From: Trichoplusia ni
Taxonomy: Eukaryota > Arthropoda > Insecta > Lepidoptera > Noctuidae
Assembly: GCF_003590095.1 (NCBI RefSeq)
Contig: NC_039493.1
Location: 1,550,001-1,614,000, forward strand
Direction: 5' to 3'
Length of the DNA: 64,000 nucleotides
Shown: positions 12,150 through 24,500 of the stretch, piece after piece
Layout of the letters: the number at the start of each line of letters is the position of its first letter
Position numbering within the stretch: the stretch's first letter is position 1
Made by a program: the position numbers and the translations under genes
Notes under the pieces: model-generated
The model's input: the letters and a program-made list of their open reading frames with translations, nothing else
The model's database searches: none
What the model was told of the DNA's origin: nothing

Positions 12150-12270
12150 CGCGTATATCTTTATTAAATGCGGCCCAGAATCGAGAATCGTGGAAGGATT
12201 TAGGGGAGGCCTTTGTCCTGCAGTGGGACACAGTAGGCCAGGAATAAAAAATAAAATAAAAATATCTTTA
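12150..12270 (+). repeat. Non-LTR retrotransposon 3' end
   Basis: In frame it reads AAQNRESWKDLGEAFVLQWD, the C-terminal signature of a lepidopteran reverse transcriptase. A stop and an (A)n/AATAAA-rich tail follow. It is the truncated 3' end of a LINE. Confidence 0.65.
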
Positions 12271-12384
12271 TTACAAGGCAGACATCTGCAAAATTGACAG
12301 TATTACCTAGATTCGGTTTTCCTAGACTGGTCATTTCTGACCATAAAGGCTTCATGCCCGCGGAATAAGATAAAATTCCTTAGT

Positions 12385-12650
12385 CGTTTCAAAAGAGACA
12401 TCTCATTATCCTACCATGTTGGTTACAGCTAGGTACCAGTATCTTACGAGGAGAGATTGCATATCTGACCTCATCAACCTAGTTACCTGTACACGGTACA
12501 ATTAAGAAAGTCTTGGTCGTAAGAAGGTACACGGAGTAACTCGATACCATATAAATGGTCACCCATCCATGGAACGACTGTGACCGAAGCTGAGATCGAT
12601 CAAAAGGTGCAAGAGCAAAAGGATCAAAAGGTGCAAGTTTTCGAATCCCG
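12385..12650. repeat. Decayed LINE-tail repeat with a short tandem duplication
   Basis: Weakly matches the 907-1062 family (GAGGAGAGATTGCATATCTGACCTC). It then holds two copies of GATCAAAAGGTGCAAG separated by about 10 bp (12596-12640). Confidence 0.45.
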
Positions 12651-12779
12651 CATGAGACCCGCTCCAATAAAAATGAAGGGTGTTTACGTAAATTTCATTT
12701 CCTTGGTAATAATGATTAATTTGTTACTGCCGTCATCCCTATTTCATTTTATATTGGTTTAGTCTTTGACGTTCAAATA

Positions 12780-14383
12780 ATAATTGTTATTGTTGTTAAT
12801 TTAATGTTTTGTTGTTATTGCAATATTCTTCTTTATTCTGAAAACCTCTACGTCATCATTCGTTTTGATGTTACATAGCTAATGTTTGTTTTGGTTTCAA
12901 CGCATTGTAGCTGTTTTTTAAACCCCGACGGAAGAAAAGGTTGTGTTATAAGTCTGACTTGTCTATCTTTGGCATCATAACTCCTGAAATACTTGAGCGA
13001 GTTCATTTTAGTCTGTTTTGTATTAAAGATCAATTATTTTTGAATTTTCTAAGATATTTTATTGATGATAATCGGTCGATCCATTTTAAAGTTGGGAAGA
13101 ATAACCGAATGTCAGAAAAAATATTAAGGCCAGATTGCTCAACAATCAGCTCGCGTTATAAAACCCGTTTTTTACAACAATCTGACTTCCCACGTTTTGC
13201 AATCATAATAAAAATCTAAATCGATAATATTGAATACATAAACACATGTTAATTTGATTGCAAATGTAACGGCACCTTTCGTAACCTTGGCAACCGCATT
13301 AGTCATTGGGGAATCCCTCTATGCCTTAACAGATGTTACAAAACTAATTATAACATGTATTCTTTTCCTTTTGAAATAAAACATCGCCGATATACAAAAC
13401 ATAACAAAAAAATTTTTAGAAGACTTATTTCTTTTATTTCATATTTTAAAGTCTCAATATGTACTTAGGGATACTTATACCTTCAGGATGGGTTTTTTTC
13501 GAGAAAGAAATATCCTTGACATTGTTTTTAAAACCAGGAATCTTCTAAAAGAATCATTCACTTTCACTTCACATTGAATCAGCAAAGAAACTTGTTTATA
13601 ATACATGATGCGCGTGCGCACCTCTCAAGGTCATCCCCATTGCACGATATGTTGTAATTTTGTAACGGTTTAATGAAATAAACTCTTAGCGGTTATTCTT
13701 TTATTTATTTTTACTCTTTTTGGCCATGGAATGTTCCAACTGAGCTTGTGGGCGAGATTTTAGACGCCTTTAGTCAGAGTAATAGGAATAAGAGAGTATA
13801 GCAATAAGAACAGTGTTTCTTATCAATATGTTAACTCCTCTAAGTTTAGTATTTTTCTAACTTGTATATAGGCTAGTAATAAAACGACTCTACCTGTTAC
13901 ATTACTTCAAAATATGTAATCTGTTAAAACTGTGTAGCAAGGAAGGCTAACATTAATTAAATACAACATATAATTATGTAGCACTTAAGGCTATTAATGA
14001 AATTGTCAGCGTGCCGCGCCACAGTGTTAATATGATTTTAAAATTTGTAATTAAATCCCATAATGTTGATGTTAAAAACCTGAAGTCTGGTTTAATTACC
14101 ATAGGTAATATAGCGCCTATTTAAAACATTAAGTTTTGATTCAATTTAGCTTGAAAAGTAAGCTGAAGTGGCATTAAGCTGGAAAAAAATTTAAACGTGA
14201 TTCCACATCTATCTTAGACGACGACCCCTTATGTCATAGTCGTAGTAAGGAAATACTTCTCCACGTACTAGAGGAGGCCAATGCTCCCCAAGGCCAGAGA
14301 CACTATGCGTAGCGACTGATAAGCTTCCTGTATTAAGGGCAATGACTGATTGACAACGGAACTATTTGGTCTATTACTAAGAA
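12780..14383. other. Anonymous AT-rich DNA
   Basis: No gene, RNA or structured repeat is supported. The overlapping open frames around 12848-13219 lie on opposite strands and have no recognisable product. Confidence 0.5.
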
Positions 14384-14622
14384 GACCTCCGTGGCCGAGT
14401 GGCGTACGCACCGGTTTCAAGGTGTCGCTAGCTCTGAGGTCCCGGGTTCGATCCCCGGTCGGGTCAATGTAAAAATTCACATTTCTACATTGTCTCGGGT
14501 CTGGGTGTTTGTGGTACCTTCGTTGTATCTGAATTCCATAACACAAGTGCTTCAGCAACTTACTTTGGGTTCAGAACAATGTATGTGATGTTGTCCGCAT
14601 TTATTTATTTATTTATTTATTA
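14384..14622 (+). mobile_element. tRNA-derived SINE, family 1 (copy 2)
   Basis: Box A TGGCCGAGTGG and box B GGTTCGATCCC. The body is shared with 7405-7625, ending in an (ATTT)n tail at 14599-14622. It is the best-preserved copy of this family here. Confidence 0.82.
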
Positions 14623-15146
14623 TCCTTGTTACTGACTATGAGTCAGCGAGAAATATTTTCATTAATTTCATTTCCATTTTCATATTGTGAGGAATACTCA
14701 AGTGTTAGTTACTGAACCTTTCGACCTGATATTAAATTGAATTATAATAATCAAATCTCGCCTTATTTTTATCTATCCATGGTAAGCTATTAGCACAGCA
14801 TTTTCTAACAGAATTGGAACGGGTTTATGAGCTAAAGGATAAACACACTGATAAACGCTTGATTTTATAATTTAAGTGAATTAGCAGAAATTTTTCCTGA
14901 AACAAGACACTATATCAGTTTAGTATACTAAGCATTGTTGAAATTAAAAAATTGTAGGTTATATTATAAGTGTTGTAAATAATAATAAGGTTTAGCTTAT
15001 ATAATACGCAAAACAAATCTTCTATTTTCTGGTATAGAAATAAAAAAGAATTAGGTAATAATTGTGAGAAGCAAAAATTCCTTATTAATTAGCGAAATGA
15101 AAAATAGTTGCAGTATTTCAGACATAGGAACTGAAAATTCATATAT

Positions 15147-15357
15147 AATCCTTACTAATATTATAAATGTGAAAGTTACTCTGTCTGTCTGTTATGCTTT
15201 TACGTCTAAACCATCGAACTGATTTTAGTGAAATTTGGTACAGAGACAGAGATGAGCTTGAGAAAGAACATAGGATTGTTTTTATCCCGGACTTTTAAGG
15301 AGTTCTTTTGGAAACGCGATATAAAGGCGAAACGCGAAGCCGCGGGCGAAAAGCTAA
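15147..15357 (+). mobile_element. Helitron-like element, second family
   Basis: Starts TCCTTACTAATATTATAAATG and ends GGGCGAAAAGCTAA. A related copy lies inverted at 27324-27535. Both carry the TCTGTCTGTCTG and TTTATCCCGGACTTTT-like blocks. The CTAG end is mutated to CTAA here. Confidence 0.65.
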
Positions 15358-15499
15358 TTTTATACATTTGGTCAAGACTATCATTATGCCTTGGTGGCGA
15401 TGGGGTTCTGAGCATGGATACCTACACGAGGATTAATATGTACTTTTCAATTATTTTAAGACACCACTGACAAACGGTGAAGGAAAACATATATATGCG

Positions 15500-15598
15500 G
15501 ACAGTATGTATGCGGACAACATCACATACATTGTTCTGAACCCAAAGTAAGTTGCTAAAGCACTTGTGTTATGGAATTCAGATACAACGAAGGTACCA
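15500..15598 (-). mobile_element. SINE family 1, truncated inverted copy
   Basis: About 90 bp matching, in reverse, the 3' body of the SINE at 14384-14622 (ATTGTTCTGAACCCAAAGTA). The head is absent. The pair is inverted about 1 kb apart. Confidence 0.7.
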
Positions 15599-16494
15599 GG
15601 TTAGGAAACCTGGATTCCTCATATTCGAATTCACAGTCTCCAAACCGCAATAAGCTAGCGTGGTGATCAATGCTCAACCATTCCTTACATGGAAAGAGGC
15701 CTGTTAAACTCAAATAAAAACTATCCAAATTGTGAATCACGTTTATTGAATCTCACGTACAAAATATACATCAATATACGTACATATATTAAAACTAATT
15801 GTTAATTATCAGTACAGGGTTTAAAAACTACATTTATGACCTAACATACACAAAGTGACAAGTATTTTATGTAAATAAGTGGGATTTAATTAAAGATGCT
15901 TAATATTAAAACCTATTGATGAAGATATTTTTCTAAAACACATTGATTACATACATAATTAACCTTTTAAAGTAGAGGAAAATACATTGAATTGCACGAT
16001 ATTCACAAGCTCTAGTAAATTGAAAAATAAGTTTCCAGCTTTCAATTTTGATACACGGTTTCTAAAAGGGTGATGTTGTTTCCGTTTTCTTGAAGAGACA
16101 TTGCACTAATTATTTTTATACTTGATTTTAATTACATTTAAGTCATATTAACCAGACATCCAGAACAAGCATTTTTTTATCACTCAAATGCTTGTTCTAC
16201 GCGGAGATCCAGCGACGTGTTGGGCATAACAAACGCAAACCTTTATTTACTTTTCAGCTATCAGTGACGTCATAAACATGGATCGACAGTAATTGTTTGA
16301 CATAAAGTCCTAAAACCACAGCTTTTAATTTAACAGCTGATTAAATAATGTTTTGATCAGCTTTCAGTAAATCGGTTGTATTTCATATATTTTCAGACTT
16401 TTCTCTAGAATTAATATACATAAATTGTGGAACTACTCTTAACCCTACTAAATACATCAATAAAAAGACGTTTGCTCTATTAATTGTGGTCACC

Positions 16495-16640
16495 TATATA
16501 TGGCTGTAAAGAGTATTTCTCGTGAGATGACGGCCGATAGGAAGGTATGGAAGAAGATGACATGTTGCGCCGAGCCCAAATAAAAAAATAATAATTGGAA
16601 TAAGGGCAGGGGAATGATGATAATATAATAAATATAATAA
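16495..16640 (+). repeat. LINE 3'-end fragment
   Basis: Matches the end of the reverse-transcriptase relic at 30835-31225 (GAGATGACGGCCGATAGGAAGG, here in shortened form, then ACATGTTGCGCCGA) and ends in an ATGATGATAAT-type tail. Confidence 0.6.
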
Positions 16641-17101
16641 TTATCGCTGACATTCGCGGACAACCAAATAAAAAAACAGTTCTAAGGGCTTAACAGACTA
16701 AAAATAATATTGTTTTATTTGGGCGACAACATTTTAATATTATCAATCAAGAAATTGAGACCATTTTGTGTCTGCTTGTTTTGCAATTGTAGTTTTGTTG
16801 TGCTAAAAAGTCTTAAGATATCGAAACAGCAAATAAAATTGAGATACGATGCATGCTGTCCTTTTCTTTCGCAGGTATGTGATGTAAGAGTGACGATGTC
16901 AACATCATCAGACGACGCAGGAAAAAACACTTACGCAATAGAAAAATAAGGACACGCGTCACTTGCCCTGTGTGATGTCAAATACCTTATCCTGTCGACG
17001 CAACTCATTTTCTGTGCATCGCTGATGTACCTACAATATTGTGCAATATGATGATCCATCCAATTTATACAGCGGGCCTATCCAATAGCGTATTTGACTT
17101 A

Positions 17102-17239
17102 GGGCCGATTTTTGAATCACCAGATAACTTTTATTCGACGAATATGTTTGACGTTTTGACAGCTTTTGTATAGAAAATATGTCAAACGGCCATATTTATT
17201 CCTCAAATAAAAGTTATCTGACGATTGAAAAATTGGGCC
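17102..17239. mobile_element. MITE with GGGCCGATT terminal inverted repeats (copy 2)
   Basis: 138 bp element flanked on both sides by TTA. The ends are GGGCCGATTTTTGAATCACC and its inverted counterpart ending TTGGGCC. It pairs with copy 1 at 2715-2846. Confidence 0.72.
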
Positions 17240-17875
17240 TTAATCTCATATTATAAATCGGTTTTGTCTGTCAGACTGATTCCCAAAAAATATTGAATAC
17301 CTACGTATTTTTTTATTCTATCACGTCATCAAAAAATTAGGAAGATAAAAAGACTTAAGACGCTGAAATATGGGGGCTAGTAACATCACTTGCTGGTAAA
17401 AAGCGTACTTGTAAATGACGTCACACGAGATTTGAAAGCACTGTAAGTAAGAAGATTATTTAATAAAAGAATGTTTAATATTTTATGGAAATCTGTCTGA
17501 TGGACTAAACAGTGTTTTTTTATCGAATACCCTATGGAAATTGTATTACGTGGTGGAGAGACCTGGGCACTTTCTCTCGTTTGCATAATACATTGATATC
17601 AAAAGATCGTATTAATTCCTAAGAATTAGAACCAAAGTTACGAACTTGCGGAAGGCTTTATTTACCGGGTTAATCCTCATGGAATTTCTCTTTCGGGACT
17701 CTTAAACTCCAGCTAAAACTACTGGAGTGCTACTCCCTTGCCTTGTGCTTGACACCGCAGGAACGTGATGCAAACTACCGCGATGACTAAACTTGGTGAA
17801 GGCCTAAATCCAGCTTTGAACCTGAGTACTTCTTGAATAAGTTTTGATTCGGTTAGAAGCGCTATTCAAAGCACT

Positions 17876-18268
17876 ATACACGGTGATTTTTTAGTCGTCT
17901 TACAAAAGCAACCCAGTTCATGTATCCCACGTAAAATACCCCTAGGCGCAATTATTGTTTTTTTATCATCAACTAAGATGATATAAGTACGAAGAAAAAT
18001 TAAACAAGAGAAATCTGAAATATACTCCTAAAAATTATAAAAACGCCACCGCCCGCGCCCCTCACCATTGTTACAAGGCTCGGACCGCGCTCGCAACAGA
18101 GCCGTTTTTCTAAAAAACTACGAATTGCATCATAATATTGAATAAAAATTGCATTTTAAATTTATTCAAATCTCATAAATACCTATTTTTCTATCATGAA
18201 CGTATTCTAGTCATTAGATACATGAACTGGCCTGCTTTTGTAAGACGACTAAAAAATCACGGTGTATA
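17876..18268. mobile_element. MITE with GTGATTTTTTAGTCG termini, complete (copy 2)
   Basis: About 393 bp. Terminal inverted repeats of roughly 45 bp (GTGATTTTTTAGTCGTCTTA and its complement) are bounded by TA-rich TATAC/GTATA sequence. It starts about 78 bp after the guanylate cyclase stop codon and probably lies in its 3' UTR. Its interior is inverted relative to copies 1 and 3. Confidence 0.75.
18161..18166 (-). terminator. Candidate poly(A) signal of the guanylate cyclase gene, inside a MITE
   Basis: AATAAA on the minus strand about 180 nt after the TAG stop. It lies inside the MITE at 17876-18268, so the transposon may supply the 3' end of the message. Confidence 0.35.
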
Positions 18269-18345
18269 GGACTGTTCAGAGCTGAACACATATTTTATAG
18301 TGCAAATGCCTGTATTCGTGCTTAAATTCTTGAGTTATGATTTGT

Positions 18346-18504
18346 CTAATGTTTTTTCCCAGTTTCAGTTTTGTATCTTGGAGATCTTTGCGAATGGATT
18401 CTGGCGAGGAAACTTGGGGTGCAGTCCAGGGATGAGGCGGTTGGTCTCTCCGGAGAAGGTCCGATCCTGCCTTCAAGCCAGTGGGTCGTCATTTCACCTT
18501 TGCC
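18346..18504 (-). CDS. Guanylate cyclase exon M, terminal exon with stop
   Basis: Terminal coding exon. The acceptor is CATATTTTAG and the frame starts on a codon. It encodes residues 469-520, beginning [13 protein letters not shown], the hallmark strand that closes cyclase domains (usually GKG-x3-T-x-WL). It continues as a Ser/Pro/basic tail and ends GKKH followed by TAG at 18346-18348. The longer open frame here is in a different reading frame and is a shadow. Confidence 0.92.
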   Translation of the reverse strand, partial: GKGEMTTHWLEGRIGPSPERPTASSLDCTPSFLARIHSQRSPRYKTETGKKH

Positions 18505-21500
18505 CTAAAATATGTATTAAAGTGATTGTTTCTTTTTCTACTATTTGTGGCAAAAAAGATCTAATTAATGGCCTCAGTCTACCAAGGTTACAACTTACAT
18601 TAGAAATAGAGCTTTAAAAGTGGTTTCTTAGGTTTACGCGAATGTTAGACATTGAAATGAAACTACTTTTACGGATTTTATCGCGGTTTAATTTTAGATT
18701 TTAGTTCCCCGGGCAGACTGCCCGTGACCATGATACCTGCAAAGGTTTCGAAACGTCGGGAACTAAAATCTAAAATTAAACCGCGATAAAATCCGTAAAA
18801 GTAGTTTCATTTCAATAGAGCTTTAAAAATTTCTAGTTGTATGATTGTTCAGACGAAAACGTTTAATTTTTGAGAGAAGCTTTGATTAAAAGGAAAAATT
18901 AAATACAAACTGTTCGATTAACATTTTTACCTTAACATCCACTACACCTCGTGGGCTTGTGATGAAGAAACCAGTTTTGTCTAGAGCTCTCTTCACATCG
19001 TCAGATATTTGTATCTTCATAGCTGTAATATATAACATCATAATATAAGGTGTTTCAGTGTGTAATGTAAAAAAATAGGTCACAATTTTTTTCATCACGA
19101 AAGTCAGTATAGCGTACTTGTACCATAACACAAAATATTTTAAATAAGTTTGTTCTGTTTAAGACTTGAATCGTTAGGGATAAATAGACCGTTGTCTCTT
19201 GTAAAACCTCTTTTTTATTATCAATAAAAACGTATGGTCAATGGCAACATTTTCTATTAACTTTGATCTGGTACCAGAACAGTTATCATAATTTGTAGTT
19301 TAAATTAATAAAGAACGGGTCTCATAATAATAGTATATTGTTCTCAACAAGTTATCTGCATGTTGGACCTGTGTCCCTGTGCACGCCTTTAAAAAGGACC
19401 GGGTCTTTTCTCATGAAGTTATCTCGTAACAGAGAAGAAGTAATATATTGTTACTAGCTGTCCCGGCAAACTATGTACCGCCTAACAATCGATGATCACA
19501 GTGGAGACAAAATATTAAGGGTGGACAACCCTTATCACTTAGAGGTGTGAAAAATAGATGTTGTTCTATCCTCAAACCTACCTAATTGGTATACAAAATT
19601 TCATAAAAATCGGTCGAACCGTTTCGGAGGAGTACGGTATCTAACATCGTGACACGGGAATTTTATATATTAGAAGAGAAAGATATATCTCACGTTCTCC
19701 AGTGCTCTCCATCCGGCTGGCAGTGTTGATGGTGTCTCCAAAGAGACAGTATCTTGGCATCTTGCTCCCTACGATCCCGGCGACACAAGGGCCCATGTGA
19801 ATGCCGCTTCTCATGCAAAGCGTCTGAAATTATATCATAAAATAAATAAAAAGTAAGGAGGTCAGATAGACAGTCGCTCCTTGAAAACACTGGTACTTAG
19901 CTGAATCCGGTTAGACTTGAAGCCGACTCCAAGATGGTTTGGAAAAGGCTGGTGATGGTCATAGGATGATGATGAAATAAAAAGTAAGTGAACTAGCTAA
20001 CTATTTTAGATATGTTGAAGTATCGTTTGTCAAAGTCCATCCACACATTAAACTATAACATAAAGAAATCCTTAACTGAACAACATAATGCTTACAAATC
20101 TATTAAAAAAAGACTTCAAAAATTAAGCTAAGAACTCCTTTTTTTAAGTAAACAGCAAAAATATTTATTTTTTCTTCTCGCAATGTAAAACGTATTTTCT
20201 GGTTTATTTTATAATGTTGAAGTCGGCACGAGTAATAAAAATCATTATACATATATGATCGAATAAAGCAACCTTTTCTATGTGCACTTTTAAATTAACG
20301 CCCAAAAGAAATATGTGACATGTTTTGTGTTTCCTTCAATTTTGTTATCGATTTTGATCTAAAATTTTATGTTTGACAATAACGAGTATATTATTTACGC
20401 AAGTACCAGATCCCGCTATTTAGGTGCTAATGTTTGGGACTTGACAAATTTTGTCATTTGTATCTTTTGTTACATATGATTTTGGCCTTGGTACACATTT
20501 TATGTATAAATAGAATTTTATGTAAGAATATGATAGAGAATAGGTATTTTCTTTAATGGGAAGACTCTCTACCAGGACTCACCAATGAATTGACGCATGA
20601 TACAGTCATCACAACCATATTATATTAATAAGAGGTCGCTTTATACGTCAGCGGCGACACCTATCCCTATTGCTCAATTGAAATCCGGTATCACGAGGAA
20701 GAGGCGACTCCTGCGCACGGCAGATCAAGGTTAGTATACAAAAAGTATTGGAAGTTAGTACGGAACTCGAATCTACCATGTATCACACTACAATTGAACC
20801 CTTGTCCGTCAGCGGTCGACAAAACAACTATTGGAGATACTAGTTTTGCTAATTAACGCTATTTTTGCAAACATTAATAACATTGTATATAGAGTAAGAG
20901 CCCATGGACGCCAGACCTACATTATTTTATAAAAGCTAAAAGTTTGTCCGCAGATGCTCCCAACATAGGTAAGAACAAGGTCGAATTTAGAGTTTGGGTC
21001 GTACTGGCCTTGGCAGATAAACGGTACTAAAGGTGCCTCTCTACTTAGATATTTTTGTCAAATATCCTAGTCAATAGTGCTAATAAAATTGTTGTATAAT
21101 TATACACCGTGATTTTTTAGTCGTGTTACAAAAGCAGCCCAGTTCATGTATCCAATTACTAGAACACGTTCGTGATAAAAAATAGGTATTAATGAGATTT
21201 GAATAAATTCAAAATGCATTTCTTTTTTCAATATTATGATGCAATTCGTAGTTTTTTAGAAACACAGCTCTGTTGCGAGCGCGGTCCGAGCTTGTAACAA
21301 TGGTGTCCGAAGCTTGGCTTGTCCGAGGTTGTAACAATGGTGAGAGGCGCGGGCGGCGGCGTTTTTATCATTTTTAAGAGTATATTTCAGATTTCTCTTG
21401 TTAAATTTTTCTTCGTAATTATTATCTTAGTTGATTTAAAAAAAAAATTGCGCCTAGGGGTATTTTACGTCGGATACATGAACTGGGCAGCTTTTGTAAG

Positions 21501-24500
21501 ACGACTAAAAATCACCGTGTATATCAAATAGGTTTTACTAAGCAAACTGTACCGAATAAAACAAAAACTAAATTATAATAAAAAAACCCGAAAATATGAT
21601 CTAAATTCTTTTCAAATACATCACTACCACACTTAGTTCTAATTCTAAGTAATTTGTTTAACATAAATTAAAATAAGATTAATCGTGTACGAGTTTAGAA
21701 TCGATGATCTATTAAAAGGAGAAGTAATCCATAGGATTAAGCACAGCCTACGCGTTCGTAAATATTTGAAGGTTGATGAGGCAAGTTTACATCCGTTTGA
21801 CGTGTGTACGGATGTGGGTGTTTGGGAATCCGGATGTAACGAAGAAATGTTGGCTTCCTTAAACATGACTGTTTGCTTTAGACGAAGCTACTCTTTTAGT
21901 TCTTTTTGGTTTTAATTTATTTATTTATATTTACGTACTTGTAATTTGAAGATGAATAGTTTTTTAGTTAAAAAGCAAACATTTAACTAATGATATACGA
22001 AGAAGTGCATCGAAATACGTCGACTCAGACATTTGATGCGCCCTAAAATATAATCAGGTACCAAGATAAAGTAGAAATTCTAATATGCAAGAAAACAGTC
22101 AATGAACTCGTTATATGTTTTTTTCTCATAAACTTTTTGACAAAAAAATAGAGAGAAACAGAAGCAAAATAATAAATAAAGCAAAGACATCTATATTACC
22201 TAATAAAGTACCTGATCAGGTCGATGTGGTAACCTGCACATCGACGTAGCTTCGAGAAGTTCCAGAGCCATGCTCGCCACTTCTGTAGCGTGTTTGTTCC
22301 CTTAAATTACATAATACTAGGTTATGGTTATCATTAATTGTTTATTTCTCCTAGATGGCGCTTTCAACTTCCAGGGGTTCATAACATTTTTATTTGAATA
22401 AACATATATTATAAAGTTCGAATTTTGACAAAAACGAAGGAATGAACTTGTTCACAACATAGCGGACCAAATGTTGACATGTTGAAAGTTCACGAAACAC
22501 ATAACAACAGCTGTCATCGACCAACTCACGTCATATATGCGCGTACGAGATACGATAAGGACAGAGATAAAAATCGCTCGCTATCGCAATGTAACTCAGT
22601 AACGGTCGATTACGTTTTTTATCTCGTCTTGTTGGCCTTACTGAATATTGGCAAGCGACGAGAAGAGACCCTGATTGAAGGAATGGGTGGAAAGCTTAGC
22701 CCAGCCGTTTAGCAGTTCTACTGGCTTTAGGCAAGTAGACTTTGTGCCACCTGACATTGTTATAGGATATTTTGTGGTCTTTGGATTCTGTGTGACTCAA
22801 AATCTGGGTAATAAAAAAATGCGAACCAAAAATTAAATGTCATGTTTGTTTTGCATACTGGTTTTAATTTTTTTTTTCATAAAAACTTTATGATTGATCA
22901 TTTTAAATCTAGACTGAAGTTATTTATATCTGATCTATCACACGATGATGATAATAATTATGTGAGGCATCTTTTAATTTAACAAGAGAAAAACCCCTTC
23001 GTTGTTGATTTGATATGACCCAGCATTTTAGGGTTAATTATTAATAACGTAATTTGTCTACTATTTCATGCATGCAATTAACAATTAACAAAGCACATGG
23101 TAACTAAAACCATAGTTCAGGGTTTCCTATATGTTGGAGATATATGAGATCAAAGACCTTATCACTGTGGCATCGCTGTCTGTCCGTCTGATCACACAAA
23201 TGCATGCGTGGATCGAACCCGCGACACGTCGTGCTAAATCAGTTTGGCTTGGAGTCACTCTTGAGAGAATTATGCAAGAAGCAGAAAATTACGATGATTA
23301 ACATACCATTTCTCACGGGCAGTCCAGATGCGACCATGTATGAATCGCCAATCGTTTCTATCTTGTAAACATCGTAGCATTCGATTTTCTCGTCGAATAA
23401 TTTGTAAACTGAGTTCAGGAAACTTATCACCTGAAAGTAAAGCATTCAGTAAATTATTTGTAATGATATAATTTATTAAAAACGGTTCTATAAGAATAGC
23501 AACGCAGTTCTATGAAAAGGGAACCTCACGACGTTGCTAACCCGAGGAAAATCTATTTGCAATTAAATATAATTAACTCCTAGCTATACACACGACTCTG
23601 AGGTCACTGTCCAAGAATTCAATTTATTTCATTGCATCGTGACTTATCTTAGTTCTAAGTTTAAAAAATTGATGATTTTGTACAACTTATCAATCTTTAT
23701 TATAGGTACCTTTAGAGCATCAAACTGCGCTCCAAATTTCAAATGTTCGTCTGAAAGCGACCTTTTTAAATGACAATTCCTGGGCCAAAGTATGCCTATG
23801 GGTTCTTACTAACAAGAAGAGGTGACGAGGACTACCCTGCATTAGAAGGCGTGACGAGCTGAATGCATATCTCAACATGTGGATAGAAAAGCAAGGAGAG
23901 ATTGAGGGGAGAAATCGAATGGAATGTAACGACTAAACAAAAACACATTTATAAATAGTTCGTGTACCTGATAAGGCGTGGAAACAGCAGCAATGGCCGT
24001 GAATCCAACTATATCACTAAAGTAGACTGTCACAGATGCGAAAAACTCAGCTGGGACCTGAAAAGAGGTTTTATATATATTTTATAATTAATATCACAAC
24101 ATTCATGAAATTTGTTCATAAATTTACTATAGTTCATGAAATATTTATAAAAATATATGTTTGTTTTTTTTTAATTTGCTAGGACACTGACAAACAGTCG
24201 ATCCTGGATTCCAAATATTGGATACTGTAATCGCCAACCCAAAGTGATCAAAACTCAAACTTTCACTACTTTCACTATACTTGCAGAGGCCTGTGCCCAA
24301 CAATGGGACGTATATAGGCTAGTATTACATATACATTAATGGAAAAATAATAAATTCATAGTAACGAGAAGTTTCACAAAGATTTAGCCATCAGATTAGA
24401 ATAAAATTGATGTGTCGATATCATGCGTTTTGATAACCTTATTTACCAGCTGTATAACATACAGTTTTAATATTTATTTATATTCTCGTAGTCAATGAAC

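Noticed and set aside
18276..18476. 66-residue minus-strand frame over the last exon
   Set aside because: Wrong frame. The cyclase frame across the same bases gives [12 protein letters not shown] and stops at 18346.
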